64,000 nt of DNA from Geosiphon pyriformis (GCA_016748015.1 JAAOMT010000761.1:235958-299957); one strand, 5' to 3'; shown: positions 1 through 12,863, counted from the stretch's first letter. Numbers and translations: made by a program. The notes: a model not told the origin generated them from the sequence alone.

Positions 1-1860
1 TAATAATATTATTAAATTTAATTTAAAAGCCAAAAATAACAATAACATATTTTAATTATTAAATAAAAAAATTATAAATATATATTTAAAAAACCAAAAA
101 AAAAAATTTTTTTTTTATATACTTAAAAATTTTTCAAAGATCATATTTTAATAAAAAGAAATTTTTCTGTTTTTTTTTAATTTAATAATTTATTTTTTTT
201 AATAGTTTAAAATATAAAATATTTTTTTATAGATTCTTCTATTATAACAAAAGTATAAAATTTGTAACAGAATTTTTATCTTATATTCTGTTATTTTTAT
301 TTTTTTATAAGTATTTTTGTTAATATTATCTTTTTGTTGTTATAAAACTAATTTAATATATTATTTTAAATAGTTTTTAAGTTTTATTTATAAAACACAA
401 TAAAACCAAATTATTAATTTTAAAAATAATATAATTAAATAAATAATTTATTAAAATAGTTTTAAACATGGTTTTAAAAATAATCATTTTTTTAATCAAA
501 ATAAAAAAAAATTTAATACTGTTTTTTTAATAATAATAACTTTTTTATAATATTTAACAAAATAAAGTCTAATTATTACTTAATATAATATAATTAATTA
601 AATATAATTAGCTATTTAAGCCAATTAAACTATATTTTAATTATAATTTTATTACTAAAACTTAAAAAAATTAGTTATATAAATATAAACTATTATAATA
701 TTAAGTTTAAAACAATTTTAAGTCTTATATATTATATGATTTTAGTTTTTAGTAATAAAAATTTATTATAAATCAGATTAAACTTAATTTAATATAATAA
801 ATACAGATGTTTTAGACATTTTGCTTTAGAAAACAATTTTTTATAAATGTTGTATTTTTTAATATAAGAAGTTTAGAAAATTATTTTTTTAAAATAATTA
901 TTTATAATTAATCTGCTTATATACTAAAAAAAAGTTTATATTTTGTGACTGGTTTTTTTAATAATAAGTTTTAAATTCAAAAAATATTAACAGTTTTTTT
1001 TATATTAATTAAATTTTATAAAAAATAGTTTTTAGTTAATTTAAATATTTTTGGCTTAAAAATATTTTTATTTTAATTTATTTTGTTTATAAATTCTTAT
1101 TTTTTTTGAAATTTTTTATATCTTTTTTTTAATTAACTTTTGAATATTTTTTGTTAATTAAAACTTTTTTCTTATAATATTTTTAAATTTGTTTGTTTTT
1201 TTGATAATTTTAATTGCTTTAAAATCTAATATAGATTTAAATATAATTTTAAAAATTTTAGATATATTATTTAAGTCTTATACTAATAATTTTAATAGCT
1301 TTTTATTATTATAGTTAAATAAATAAACTAATAAATAGCAAGAAAAAACTGTATTATATGATGATAAAATAATTAAAAAGATAATTCAATATTAATAAGT
1401 AAATTAAATTAATAAAGATTTAATATTTAAGATTAGTTTTATAAATATTTCAGTTGTTATTTTTTTTAAAAGATAATAAAAAAATTTAAAGATAGAAAAA
1501 TAGTTTATATTATTACCAAAAAATAATACATTAATATAATTCTATGTCTTATATTAGCATTTTTAAAATTTTAATATTAGATATTAGTTGTACTTTTTAG
1601 TAAATATATTTTATAAACAAGCTTAAAAACAAATTATACAGAAAAAACTACTAAATTTTTACAATTTATTAAAATTTTTAGACAAATTAACAATCTTTTT
1701 ATTTGGTAAATTATTTAAAAAAAAACAGAAATTTTTTATAAAAAATTGTATTTATAATATTATTAAATATATTATTATTTATACAATCTAAAAATTTGTA
1801 TTATTTAAACTAAATATATAATAAATCAGATAACATAATATAATTAATTTTACAATAATT
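1..1860. other. Extremely AT-rich gene-free block
   Basis: This stretch is almost entirely A and T, with long T and A runs and very few G or C. I see no plausible coding region or RNA gene. The composition changes sharply near position 1870, where the flank of the dead LINE begins. Similar blocks recur near 41.1-41.9, 47.3-48.1, 56.0-57.4 and 62.0-62.5 kb. Confidence 0.7.
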
Positions 1861-1894
1861 AAAAAAATTTTTTTTTATTCACTTTTAACAAGTA

Positions 1895-1990
1895 CAGTCC
1901 AACCACTACTTAAATACATAAAATTAAATAAGATTTTAAATTAAATGTGGCTCATGCCTTTTTTACATGTGACTGGACACTCATTCTAAT
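1895..1990. repeat. Dispersed repeat copy A (CCAACCACTA family)
   Basis: The block contains CCAACCACTACTTAAATACA followed about 35 bp later by ATGTGGCTCATGCC and ATGTGACT. Two related blocks lie near 6965-7045 and 9185-9270. It sits just beyond the 3' end of the minus-strand LINE remnant, so it may be that element's 3' tail or an independent short element. Only a genome-wide repeat search would decide. Confidence 0.4.
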
Positions 1991-3020
1991 CAAGACAGCA
2001 CTATACATATACAGGATCTGTTAAAAAGATACCATCCAAGAAACCAAAGCCCAGACTAGTAAGGCAAAAACACAAACTGAAACACAAATAAATATCCAAT
2101 CTGAAACCAAATTCGTGGATAATACCAGTATCTCACAAACTTAACAAATTATTAATTGAAGACACAATAGATTCATCATGTGGTAAAAGATTGTGTTTCT
2201 TATAGAAGGCTCTTAACTTAGTAGCAGACAACTAGATATCAGATCTATGACTTTTAGTAAGATTATAGACCAACCTGACAATCAAACTGCTGCCAGATTC
2301 TGAACCAAGACATGAAACAGCATCTGACACCCAGTTTTTTAGTACAAATCTCTTAGCTAATAACATATACAGATCACTAGCAGACCCAGTCTTACTCAAA
2401 GATTGCATTACCCTACTTCCCACAGCAGAATTACCAGCAATCTTACACTACTTCACACCAATATTCGACAGTATATTCAGTCTGGCAACTTTATCATGCT
2501 TACACAAAAACAAGTGATCAGAGTTTTTAACCACTCCACATCTAATGCACACTACACTAGGATATTTAGGATCATACAATCTCTTTCTCATGGTGACCAG
2601 CAGACAATAATACAAAGACTTCATAAAGTAAGACCATAAAGCAGCAGAAAATAAGCTGGTATAACCAGAGCAAATTCCACCATCAGGGTGCCAAACACTA
2701 AAAAACTTGAAAGAATTGACATCTTCAGCAAAACTAACATCAACAATGTTGGCACCAAATTTGGACTCCCAATTGACAAAATTTACAGCTTCAAACAAAT
2801 TCTTAACAAAATGACATGTGTTCCCAAAAACAGGCCTGTTTTCAACACTAAAAAAGCAATACAACATGCTTAAAGACAATACAAACTTAAACAAAGTTGT
2901 TGCATTCACAAAAAAATCCACATATTTGTTCTCAATAATGTCTGAATGTTCTTTGACTTTTTTCTATGTGACTGACAAATTCTTTTTTGAAATAGCTTGA
3001 CAAATATGCTTTTTCTCAAT

Positions 3021-3398
3021 CTAGCATTTGCGATGAAAATCAAGACCAAAACCACTGACATCAAACTTGCATATATTCAGTAACACCTGACTGTTCATAA
3101 ACAAGATGATTGTGCTAGAGTCAAGAACACACTTCAATGCTAGAGCAATGGCTTGCAACTCTACCAGCATAGAGGACAATAATCCAAGAACTTTCACACC
3201 AATACTCACATTGGCTTTTGGAAAATAAGCTGCAGCACCACTATAGACACCAATAGACCCCAAACTTTTGACAGAACTATCCATATAAACATCAATAGAG
3301 CCATGTTCAATAGCAAGCAACCGCTTAAAAACCAAACCAATATCACAAACAACATCAGCAGAAGCAGAATGGGATGCCATAACCATGTTATTGCTCAA
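3021..3398 (-). pseudogene. LINE RNase H domain, broken
   Basis: The 125-codon segment shows the RNase H order of an Asp block (YMDSSV), a Glu block (VELQAIALAL) and a third acidic block. In the third block the expected Asp of a TDSQ-type motif reads FMNSQ, so a catalytic Asp appears changed to Asn. The domain lies directly after the RT on the minus strand, as in LINE elements that carry an RNase H. In the parent element it would remove the RNA strand after first-strand synthesis. Confidence 0.75.
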
Positions 3399-4004
3399 AC
3401 CACCATTCTTGATAAAATCAGAAACAGAAACAAACTAGATAGAAATTAGACCTCTGAAGTCAAGCTTTTTCCATCTGCAAAAAGTGTTTCAAGTAAAACA
3501 CACACCATGACAATCCAACAGTTGGTTGGCAAAAATAAGACAATATTTCCTGAGAGAATTCCTCATACTCAGGTAGCTACACATGCCCAACATGTTCAGG
3601 ATTGGCACTCCAGACCCAGCTCTAAAAACATTAGAAAGAATACCACCCAAAGAAGTATTGCATGAAGCAAGAGCATGCATAGCACCAGCTAAAAAACAAT
3701 TCAAAAAACTAATAGGTAACGTAACTGGAAAATGGAGAGAATACTGGGACATCTAGCTTGCTGCCTATAAGTCTATTGCCCTGTGGTCAAAAAACCTGCC
3801 AAGAGTTCCACCTGTATTGCTAAAATTGACCAAATTGGCCATTAAACTTTCAGTAAGTACCTGTTTAAAAGACTTTAAGCCATATAACTCAAGATGATGC
3901 AATGTCATACTAAGAAAGTCTCTAGGCAAATTTGCATTGAGCTTAAGTCCCCTTCTCAGTAACTTGTTCCATTTTTTGCAAACACTTTTAAATGTAAAGC
4001 TAAA

Positions 4005-5460
4005 TTAAAGATGATAACAAACAATAGACTGAAAGACAGCAGAAACCAGATACAAAAATTGTTTTTTAGTGATGATTTTCCTCAAAATCACATTCAAAAA
4101 AAATCTGACATCAGCATGGGCTTTGGTTAGACTTGGCTTGAACAAGCCATCAGTAAACAAAAAAATTCCCAAATAATGATGAGATTTACTTTTCTTAACC
4201 ACAGAAATCTTTGATTCATTAATGGATAATTTAGCTTTCAGAACACCTTAGTTGATAAGAATGGCAACAGTCTTACTAATATTTATTGAAATATTATTAA
4301 TAGCAAAAAACTCACTAGTTATGTTTAAAATATTTTGTGTTGTTGTTAAGCAGTTTCTAATCCAAATTGTGTCATCAACAAAGGCATTTACAGTGAAAAA
4401 TATAGTACTGCCACCATTTAGGTCAGGCTTATCAGACTTAGTGTAGAATGTCAAGCACATTCTGTAGTCATACAACTGTTTATGTTTTTTGACTTTACAG
4501 AGCAATAGGTTATAAAAGATTCACCACAGTAGTAGTAAAAACACCTCCTCTTGATCTAGTCCATCATGTACAATATAACCATCAGACAGACCAAAGTCTG
4601 TCATAACCTGATTGAATCTTCTATTGTGTATGTCACCAAAGAAGCTTATAAAGCAGGGGCACATTTTAATCCTAACTAGACTGTTGCACAAATAGGTTCA
4701 ACCAACAGAATTGTATGCTTTGCACATATCCTGAAGAACCAACCATAACTCCCTATTCTTCTTCAAAGCATCTTCAATAATCGAGCCAACAGCAAAAATA
4801 GAAGATTGTATGAAAGTGCTCTTCAATAACAAGAAGTTGTCACTACACAAAATGTCATATCTATTACAAGCCAAAAAAATTCTGTCTGAAAGAATTTTAG
4901 ACAAGATCTTTTGTGCAGTCTCAACCAGTGCTATTGGCCTAGTGTTGATAAGGGTACCTTTCCAATTATATGATTTAGGAATCATAGAAACCCAAGATTT
5001 CCTCCACTATATAGAAACACTACCAGATTTCAAGCACCTATTAAAAACATTCAGAAAACCATTGAGAACTAGAGAACCATTGTGCTTCCAGAGTTCATTG
5101 GGAATTCCAGAAAGCCCAGCAGCCTTATTATTAGGCAATTTTTTGACAATCACCAAAAGTTTATCCAGACTGATATTACACATAACTCTTGAGAATGTAT
5201 CATCTTCAATGTAATCCAAAGGAGTGTATTAATTAAGCCACCAATCTGAAAGGACACCAGAAACTAAGTGTTTTCTCATCCAACCTTCTATTATAGTATC
5301 AACTGAAGACTTGATAGCCTGAGGCTTCAAGATAAGCTTATTATCAACAATTAAATAATTGAAAACCACTTTTCTGAAGGGCAAACAGTACTTTTGTTTT
5401 ATTTTTGTTGATATGCTCTAACTGATCAATAAAAAAAGCTTGGTGGTTGGACATATTATT
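4005..5460 (-). pseudogene. LINE reverse transcriptase domain, broken
   Basis: Four in-frame pieces (about 5219-5007, 4985-4698, 4505-4248 and 4202-4005) form the fingers, palm and thumb of a LINE-type RT. FVDD at the catalytic site replaces the more usual YADD or FADD, and the two aspartates are kept. The pieces are separated by stops and frame changes, and the segment between about 4698 and 4505 keeps only scattered RT similarity. The intact enzyme would copy the element's RNA into DNA at a nicked target site. Here no continuous reading frame remains. Confidence 0.85.
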
Positions 5461-5479
5461 GTAAATAGCTGGAATATAT

Positions 5480-7773
5480 ATAACAGATTGTATTAAGCAT
5501 TAATATTTCATAATAATATTTTGTATTAATTCAACTACTTTGTCATTTAATTGGTAAATAATAACAAATTTTTACTGAAAATATTGTGGAATGGTTTAAT
5601 AAAGTAGAAACAATAATTGACCAATGTTAATTCTGATTATAAAAGTCTTTATGTATCTTTTTAGCTTATTTAGCTTACAAATAAACAAATTTTTTTGCAG
5701 AATCTGTTTTCTTTTCAAATACAAATATATAATATATTACTGTGGTAACATGTGCATAATATTTAAAGATATAAAAACAATGTCTATATATTTATATTAA
5801 CTTTTTAGTTAGTTTTTTTACTAAATTACTTTCAGTTAAAAGACTTTCTTCCTCTCTTTTTATGAAACAAACATCCAATACCAAATAGAAAAAGTCAGGT
5901 TATATTTACTCATTCATAATTCAATAATAAAGACTTAACAATAAGTACATCCCAAAATACAATAAATAAATTATTGGTGATGTCAACAAATGGCAAAAGA
6001 GCAATATATATAATAAATTCTTTCCACACTTTTAGGAAAAAAATTTTTAAGCTTATAAAAATTTTATTCAAATAATCCAAAGAAAGTTTTTTCTTAAAAT
6101 GTCATTCATAAAGGGATGCATAAACTTTGATCAGATATATAGGTAGTTACTGAAGCCAACTAGATAAATTTAACTTTTCTATAATGTAAAGTGGTTTTGC
6201 ACTGAACATTTCCTTAATCTGAAAGTATAAATCAGAATCTGTGTTAGAAAAAAGCCAATTAAACATACAAATTCGAACATATGTGTTTCTTAATATACTT
6301 TCTAACTTACTATCAATGTGTTTTTTTGTTTGTTCAGTAGTAATGAAGAAATAAAAGGAGCAAAAGCATAAGTTAGTCAATGTATACAAGAAAAAAGTGT
6401 ATGATGTGTTCAAAAGATGGTTGTATTATTTGTTTACCAATTATCTTACTCTTTACTTTTAAGTTTTTTTACCAAAAAAGCAATATTCAAAATATTTAAT
6501 ATTAAAAAATAAATATTTTATGATATTTCATATATTAATTATAATATAATTTACAAATTAACTTGTAATTTTTGCTTAAATTATCATAAAAAATAAAAAA
6601 TTCTAAATTCTATGTTTCAATATTTGTTTTCCTTAATGGAATGAAGTTAAACTAATTTTAGTTATATTTATATTGCCCAATTAAATTTACAAATTACAAA
6701 TCCAAAGTCACATTTAATGTTGCATCTTGCAGATTAAATTTAGTTTTTATTAGTCTTTTTTTGGAATGTATAAACATCACATGTACGTACCAAACTTAGG
6801 CATTGATCAACTATTTAAGTATTTTTATATTAAAAAAAAATTATTCCCAAGCAAAAATAAAACCTCTAAACTATATGCCATGTATTATCAACTATTGTAA
6901 ACTTTCTCTTTTTGCGATGCCTTTTGTCGCATATCTCCTTTTTTTATATTATGATTATTATTAATGAGTAAGGCCCAACCACTATCTACTACAATACAAC
7001 AAAGAATATGCTCTAAAGTAAACGTGGATCTTTCATATTTGTTTTTATTATTATTTTTTATAGAATGGATTTAATTTTAAAATAATAAACTTGACTGTAT
7101 TATGGTCTCTAAATTAGATTAATAATTATTTGTTAATCTTTATAAAATTTTAAAAACAAGAAATAACTTTTTTGTCGATTGCCAAAACCCTATTTTTGTT
7201 TAGTATCTGCTTTTGAAACTAGACCGAAAATTTAATCTTCAAAGAACAATATTTTTTTGGTGGTGAGGAATATCGTTGCGAATTTAAAATCTCTAATAAA
7301 AAAAATAAATTGTAAAGTCCAGACCATTTAGGAATACATGTATTACGCAAAAAAATACTTATATTTTCTTTCTATGTATGACTACAATTTTTTTATGAAT
7401 ATTAAGTACATGTTTTGTTAGCTTTTTGGAGTCTCGAATTTCTATTTCTATCTTTCTGAATTTCTGTAATTTTATCAATGTTGATCGAAAAAAAAATTAG
7501 AGATAAGTTAAAAAAACTTGTCCTCTGATAATTGTTTGAAAACGGGATGTCTTGTAAATGAAAATTCTAAAATGAATGAGAATTCTTGGTTCCTAACTAA
7601 CTATGATATTGCTAAGAGGCAATAATGATTATCATGATCACAATGTTTTTGGAACACAGAACGCAAGTTGGCTGTCTTTCAGAAAACATAATAAATAAGA
7701 TATCAGGGTTTGCATCCTAATTCAAAAGAAAATTATTTTTGTACTTATATATCTCCATAAGAGTAAAGTAAGA
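5480..7773. other. Intergenic, no recognised gene
   Basis: AT-rich DNA between the LINE remnant and the secreted-protein gene. It includes an 88-codon minus-strand open frame at 6147-6413 that I do not recognise and do not call as a gene, and one dispersed repeat copy near 6965-7045. The last 200 bases should contain the promoter of the gene at 7774. Confidence 0.5.
6960..7045. repeat. Dispersed repeat copy B (CCAACCACTA family)
   Basis: It contains GCCCAACCACTATCTACTAC followed by AAACGTGGATC, aligning with copy A near 1905-1960. It is diverged and has no coding content. Confidence 0.35.
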
Positions 7774-8594
7774 ATGTATAAACTGCAGACTCTAGTTTTA
7801 ATAGGGGCTCTTCTTGCTTTGAAGGTATACATTACTAAAAGCACATTAAAGAAGTGAAATTTTTTTTTTAGGAGTAATATTAATAATTCTTATCTTTTGA
7901 GCAGATTATTAAAGCACAAAATTTTCTATCAACTATCTCAACTATTCTTTCATCACAAAACTGGTATATCTGTAGTCCAACCAACACAATATGTAAGTAA
8001 TTTAATTTTTTTTGATTTTAATGAATAGGTTTAATCTTCTCAACAAATTTTTAATGAAAAATTTTATTATTAGACTATAACATAATCTTGTTAGATAGTA
8101 AACCACAAATCACTAATGATATTAGTAAAATAGACTCCGATTACCCAATACTTACACTTTTTGGAGCAATTTCAGGTTTTATCACATTTATAGCAAGTGA
8201 AACTGAAACCAAAAAGTATCTCGACCCAAATTTTACCAGTAATCTCACATATAAACTGAATTCATCATGTTATCATATTATGTCAATAGTTCTTATTAAG
8301 GCTTGTAGCAAAAATGAAGACTTAATCAGACAATCTGCTATACTCTGTTTGGTAATTACTAATCCAATGAATCAGACGATTACTTTCAGGTTGGATTTAG
8401 AATTTAAACATCTTTCTAGTATTAATACTAAACCAAATACATCTACTACACAATCACCACTTAAATCAAGTACTCCTACTTCAGCCTCTAATACACCAAC
8501 TCAGACTGCATTCAGTGTTAAAATTTTAGTTATCAATTTAGTACTAATTGTGGCCAGTTTTTTGATTTCATATTTTGCTGTTTACACTCTTTAA
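7774..8594 (+). CDS. Secreted or surface-anchored protein with Ser/Thr stalk and C-terminal hydrophobic tail
   Basis: Three-exon model: 7774-7824, 7905-7992 and 8074-8594, giving 219 residues. Both introns are about 80 bp, GT-AG, and all phases agree (0 then 1). The start MYKLQTLVLIGALLALK begins a signal peptide, with likely cleavage after residue 22 (IIKAQ). A globular part with several cysteines (SSQNWYICSP, NSSCYHIMS, IKACSK, AILCLV) spans about residues 23-158. A Ser/Thr/Pro/Asn-rich stalk covers about 159-194, and the last 25 residues are one hydrophobic helix ending the protein. That order fits a GPI-anchored or single-pass surface protein whose stalk would be O-mannosylated. I do not recognise the ectodomain. 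The gene stands alone, with AT-rich DNA on both sides. Function unknown; cell-wall or host-interface roles are guesses. Confidence 0.72.
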
Positions 8595-8599
8595 ATTGG

Positions 8600-9736
8600 A
8601 GGAAAATTAGTGCTGGAACCTTGGACGTTGGAGTATTAGATATTACATGCTTTTTTTAATTAAATATTCTGTGATAAAATTAATATCATTAAATTAAAAA
8701 AAATTTTAACTATCTGCATTTTTCAGTTTTATTATTATAAGCAATGAAAACTTGAAGTCTAATATTATTGAATTAATAAATATTATAATTAAAATACATT
8801 CAAATTTGGAGTCATATTTGCATTAAAAAAATATATTAATTAATTGATTACCAATTATTCTAAATTTATTTCAAAACTTTTAATGTCAATTAATTAAAAT
8901 TTTTTAATATTTTAAACAAAAAATTGTTTGTCATATTTTTTATTTTTAAAAATTGTCAATTATATTTAGAAATTTTTGTTTTTTTTTAAAATCTTTATAA
9001 AAAAATATTTGAAATAAAAAAAATTAAAATCATCATAATACTGAATATCTATTTTATTATTTATATATTTTTTAAAAAAATATAGAAACTTATTAATAAC
9101 CATAATTTGAAAATACTTTAAGAAAAAATAGGAATTGAATTGAAATAGATTTCTTTGAAATGCTTTTTTTGAGTGTAATCCAAACATTATTTACTTACAT
9201 ACAACATGTAAACATTCCTATAATAGATGTGACTCATACGCTTGTTAAAATGTGATTAACCTCCCGAGATTTATGTGTAAACACATTTTGAATACATGTA
9301 ATACGAGTTTATAATTTTGTTATGGTAAATAAAGATTTATCACAAAACAAATTAAATTTTAAATCAATATTAATTTAAATTTTTAGCATAAAAATTCGTT
9401 TTTTTATCCGATTCTAAAGTTAAATTAATAACTAATAATTGTTATATATTCAAGAACTTAATAAATAGAATAAATTATAAGATTAGTAAACACTAATATT
9501 TTATCATATTTTATCTTCACTAAAAATTAATCAAATTAAAAGCAGAAAACCATTTTTATTCCGAAATTTATTAATATTTTTTCTTTTATTTAAAATTTAT
9601 ATGCTTCAAAATATTGATAAAATTAAATTTTATCCCTTTCAATATTCACGATACCACTGTAAATATATTTTCTAAACAAATTTTAAAAATTTCTGCATGA
9701 CATATTACACTAAAATAAAAATCTTTTAGCCGATAA
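8600..9736. other. Intergenic AT-rich stretch
   Basis: No gene recognised. Long A/T runs produce meaningless open frames. One dispersed repeat copy lies near 9185-9270. Confidence 0.5.
9185..9270. repeat. Dispersed repeat copy C
   Basis: It contains TTACTTACATACAACATGTA, then GATGTGACTCATACG and AATGTGATT, aligning loosely with copy A. The CCAACCACTA head is not preserved. Confidence 0.3.
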
Positions 9737-10156
9737 TTATTTAATTATGAATCTATCACCATTGACGCAACCACCAAAAGACACAAACAGCATAGAAACA
9801 AGTCCCACAGGAACTAGGAACAACAACACACTGTTCACAATATATTGACCAGCTAGAGGGATAAATATAAGAGCATCAGCAGCAATACCACTGTAGGCCT
9901 TTAGCAGATGGTTTATTTTCTTACTCACTTAGTTTTTTGGGAATCTGATGAAGTAATGGCACATAATTATCCTTATTTTCAACGTAGTTAGAAAATTCGC
10001 CACTTCTTCCATCCCCTACTGCAGAGGGAAATTGAGAAGGATTACCTTAGCCTCCTTGTGGCCTTGATTGAGCTTTCACTTCAGTTAAGGTATTAATAGC
10101 TATCAAGCAAAGAACAAAATGGTAATAAGAAAAAGACTAAAAGTTTTCTTGGACAT
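9737..10156 (-). pseudogene. Broken small secreted/membrane protein gene
   Basis: From the ATG at 10156 the minus strand reads MSKKTFSLFLITILFFA, a convincing signal-peptide start. The frame then shifts; after one shift it continues LIAINTLTEVKAQS and, past an internal TAA, GNPSQFPSAVGDGRSGEFS and VPLLHQIPKKLSE. A second shift leads to a hydrophobic C-terminal half (about 9928-9737) with AGQYIVNSVLLFLVPVGLVS and FGGCVNGDR. Two frameshifts plus one stop disrupt what would be a protein of about 135 residues with a signal peptide and a C-terminal membrane segment. An intron could hide one lesion (GTGAGT is present near the second shift) but not all. I do not know the family; it resembles secreted-protein candidates of plant-associated fungi only in general form. 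Confidence 0.6.
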
Positions 10157-10159
10157 TTT

Positions 10160-12527
10160 GAAAAGTGAATCTTTAGAAATAACAATTGAAAATATTTATT
10201 TGATTTCTAAGGATAACTTTAAAAATTAATCGACTGAGATGTTCTTTATATAAGAGTTTAAAAGATTATTTTATTTTTAACTAAAATTTATTATCTGAGC
10301 TTTTCTTTAAAAGGGAGTTTCATAGAATGCACAGTAATAAAAAAAGTCATTCATTATCGGATTCCGAAATAAGTATAAACAAATAAATTTGGGGTTTTAA
10401 TATAAAATAATATGTTCAATGTTTGGCTAGAAATCTTGAACGTTTATTTATTTTAACTAATAATGTATATGTAAAGCTAAAATAATCCATAATTCTGAGA
10501 ATAGGAGAGAGTTCGTTTAATCGGGCAACATTATCGATTTTTTTTTATTTAATTTACCTTTATACTTTTGCAACAATTTTCGAACCAATCTGATAAAAAT
10601 AGTGATTATCAGCTATTGCTTCATGACAACTTATATTTAAAATTTCATATTTTTTAAAAAGCTATCTATTTTAATTAGATGATTAGAAAATTCTAAAATT
10701 AGATTTTGAATCATAATGAAATTTTTTTTTTCTGTTTAATGTTTTCTAAGAAGATTAAAGATATATTGAGTCATCAATTCAATGACGCTAGCTACCAAAA
10801 TGTTGACGTAATTTTGAAAACTTGGGATTAAATTTTTTTGGTCTTTACAATTAGAAAATTTTGAAACTAAGTTATAAATTGAGAATGCGAACTCAAAAGT
10901 TAGTTACTTTCAAAGTCCCAAAAATGCTGATCTTTTGCCCAGAAATTCTCGAATTTTTTTAGGTTTGACAGATATGAAATTCAGAAATGCTTCTTCAACT
11001 ATAGAATATCAAATGCCATATATTCATTCGGGCTCAAAGTTTTCATACTTTGCTTTTTTTATGAAAAGTTAAATTCGACATCGAAAGTTCGTAATTGACA
11101 AAATTTGTTTAGAGATTTTCATAGTAACTGTTGACCCATACAGAAAGTTTCAGAAAAACAAGTTAGATTAACTTTAATTTCCAATTAATTATTTGAAAGT
11201 TGTATTCAAATAAATTCGATAATCTGTACAAAAAAACTGCAAATACTCTTTAGCGAAGAATGGATAAAATAAATTAACCGAAAAATATTCAGATAAACTT
11301 CGCACATATTTGTGGGAAGAAAATAATCCAAATTTCAGTGGGAGAGGCAAGTATGAAACTTCCAAATTTAAAAGAGCTTACAACTCAAGACGGTTAGAAT
11401 CAGATGTATGTTAATTTTATTAGAAAATTATATTTTATTCTATAATTTTTTTTAAAAAAAGGGAACTATGCTACTATAATTGATCGGCGAAGATCAGATT
11501 ATTTCCAAAATTAACTTTGGGATGGCTCTCCTTATATGAACTGAGAACGTATATCAATTTTATTTTTAGGCATTCTTAAACTCTAATGGGAAAATTCTGA
11601 AAATTTTAGTATTATACTACCTCTATTAATTTTATCTTTTGAACTCCTCTAATAGGAAGATGAGTTCACTTAAAAGCTTGACAAGCTATTCTTAATTTTT
11701 TAATATCATAGTTTACAAAATCTAACGACAATGAAATTAAACGGAAACTGAAGAATTCACTTTGATAAAAATATTTGTTAGATGTAGCTTATCTTTCAAT
11801 AAATTTTTAATATTCACAACAACAAAATTTCCATCTTTTCTAATGGTAAATTTCGCTATAAAAGACCCCCCTCAATCCATCAAATTTGAATTTTGAAATT
11901 TTAACTATTTTAAATGAAGTCATCATTGAATCCTCGTGAAGAAAATTATTCGTTTCCGTAATAGTAAGCTACGAATCTTACCAAGAATCTCCCTTTTTTA
12001 ATGTTGTATCGGGTGCTTAGAATATTAAAAACTTCCTAATTAACAGGCCTTGAGATGCAATGTTTTTTCTAAATTTTAAATATTAAGAGTTATGTATTTT
12101 TAATATTTTATTGCAATGAATATATATTAATTATTCAAAGAATAACTGTGAAAACAAAACTTATTCTATCTTATAATGACGAGATTCCCAAGTCACCTTT
12201 AACGGTAAACCTTTTGAATTTTTTAATCTTTCAAATAGTTTTTTCTTATAGACTATATTAAATCTGACTGAATATTTTGTTAACTTTCAATTGTTTTACA
12301 ATCCCTAGAGATTAAAGAGAAATCTATCATTCTCTGTAATAACTTCTTGTTCAGGCCAAAAAAAAGATATAAATGAGCTTAATTATATTAAAATTTCCAA
12401 AAGCCACGAAATCTGTGTACCATATGCTATACCTCAATTTCATTGGTAATTGCTGTGGAATTTTCAAGAATCGTGGTTAACTTTTCGGCCATATCAAATC
12501 GTTGCTTCGTATATCCTTCCAAGTAAG
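10160..12527. other. Intergenic, no recognised gene
   Basis: About 2.4 kb with slightly higher GC than the AT blocks but no open frame or motif I can support. It might contain more decayed sequence of the membrane-protein family found at 12.5-15.6 kb. Confidence 0.4.
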
Positions 12528-12863
12528 ATGTTTAATATACTAATAGCACTTGAGGTTAAAGCGATATTTGGCAGAATTGTGTATGTAATACTTTTCTTCC
12601 AATAAAAGACCTGGAAAAATTATTTTTCAGCAGTTTTTTCTACTAGAGCTGAATCAATGATTTTTGGGGGCAGTTGTTTAAGTTTGCTTATTGAAGATGT
12701 GCCACAATTTATAATTCGGGTAAGGATACGCTCAACTTTTTCAAACCATTACTCGAATTTATTGTTATCTTTTTTTTTCTTTAAACTACCCAAACGTGAT
12801 GATAAAACTGTCAAGACTTCAACGTCCGCACATGAAAGTATTGTAAAAAATGAAGCAACTTGA
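12528..12863 (+). pseudogene. Remnant of a multi-pass membrane protein, C-terminal part
   Basis: The plus strand carries FGGSCLSLLIEDVPQFIIRV, directly followed by a GTAAGG donor, and preceded by an acceptor (TTTTTCAG) and FSTRAES. An earlier piece near 12532 reads MFNILIALEVKAIFG. The LLIEDVPQFII block resembles the last helices of a large membrane-protein family I recall from Rhizophagus, the same family as the minus-strand remnant next door. Most of the gene is missing. It points towards the neighbouring remnant, so the two converge. No function is claimed. Confidence 0.4.

Larger units (their letters stand above)
2140..5470 (-). mobile_element. Dead, 5'-truncated LINE (non-LTR) retrotransposon
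   Basis: Reading the minus strand from about 5470 down to 2140 gives, in order, a leader region, a reverse transcriptase, an RNase H and a C-terminal Cys/His region, scattered over several frames and broken by stops. RT landmarks include KAAGLSGIPNELWKH, NTRPIALVETAQKILSKIL, RELWLVLQDMCKAYNSVG and the catalytic block FVDDTIW. The RNase H carries a MDSSV block. A C-terminal segment contains CIRCGVVKNSDHLFLCKHD, a zinc-binding-like tail. I see no endonuclease domain upstream of the RT, which fits the 5' truncation common in LINEs. GC content is clearly higher than in the surrounding DNA. It matches the RT/RNase H elements I recall from Rhizophagus. It is non-functional. Confidence 0.88.

Noticed and set aside
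6147-6413. 88-codon minus-strand open frame
   Set aside because: AT-rich composition, hydrophobic start without a clean signal peptide, no domain and no splice partners. Left as noise.
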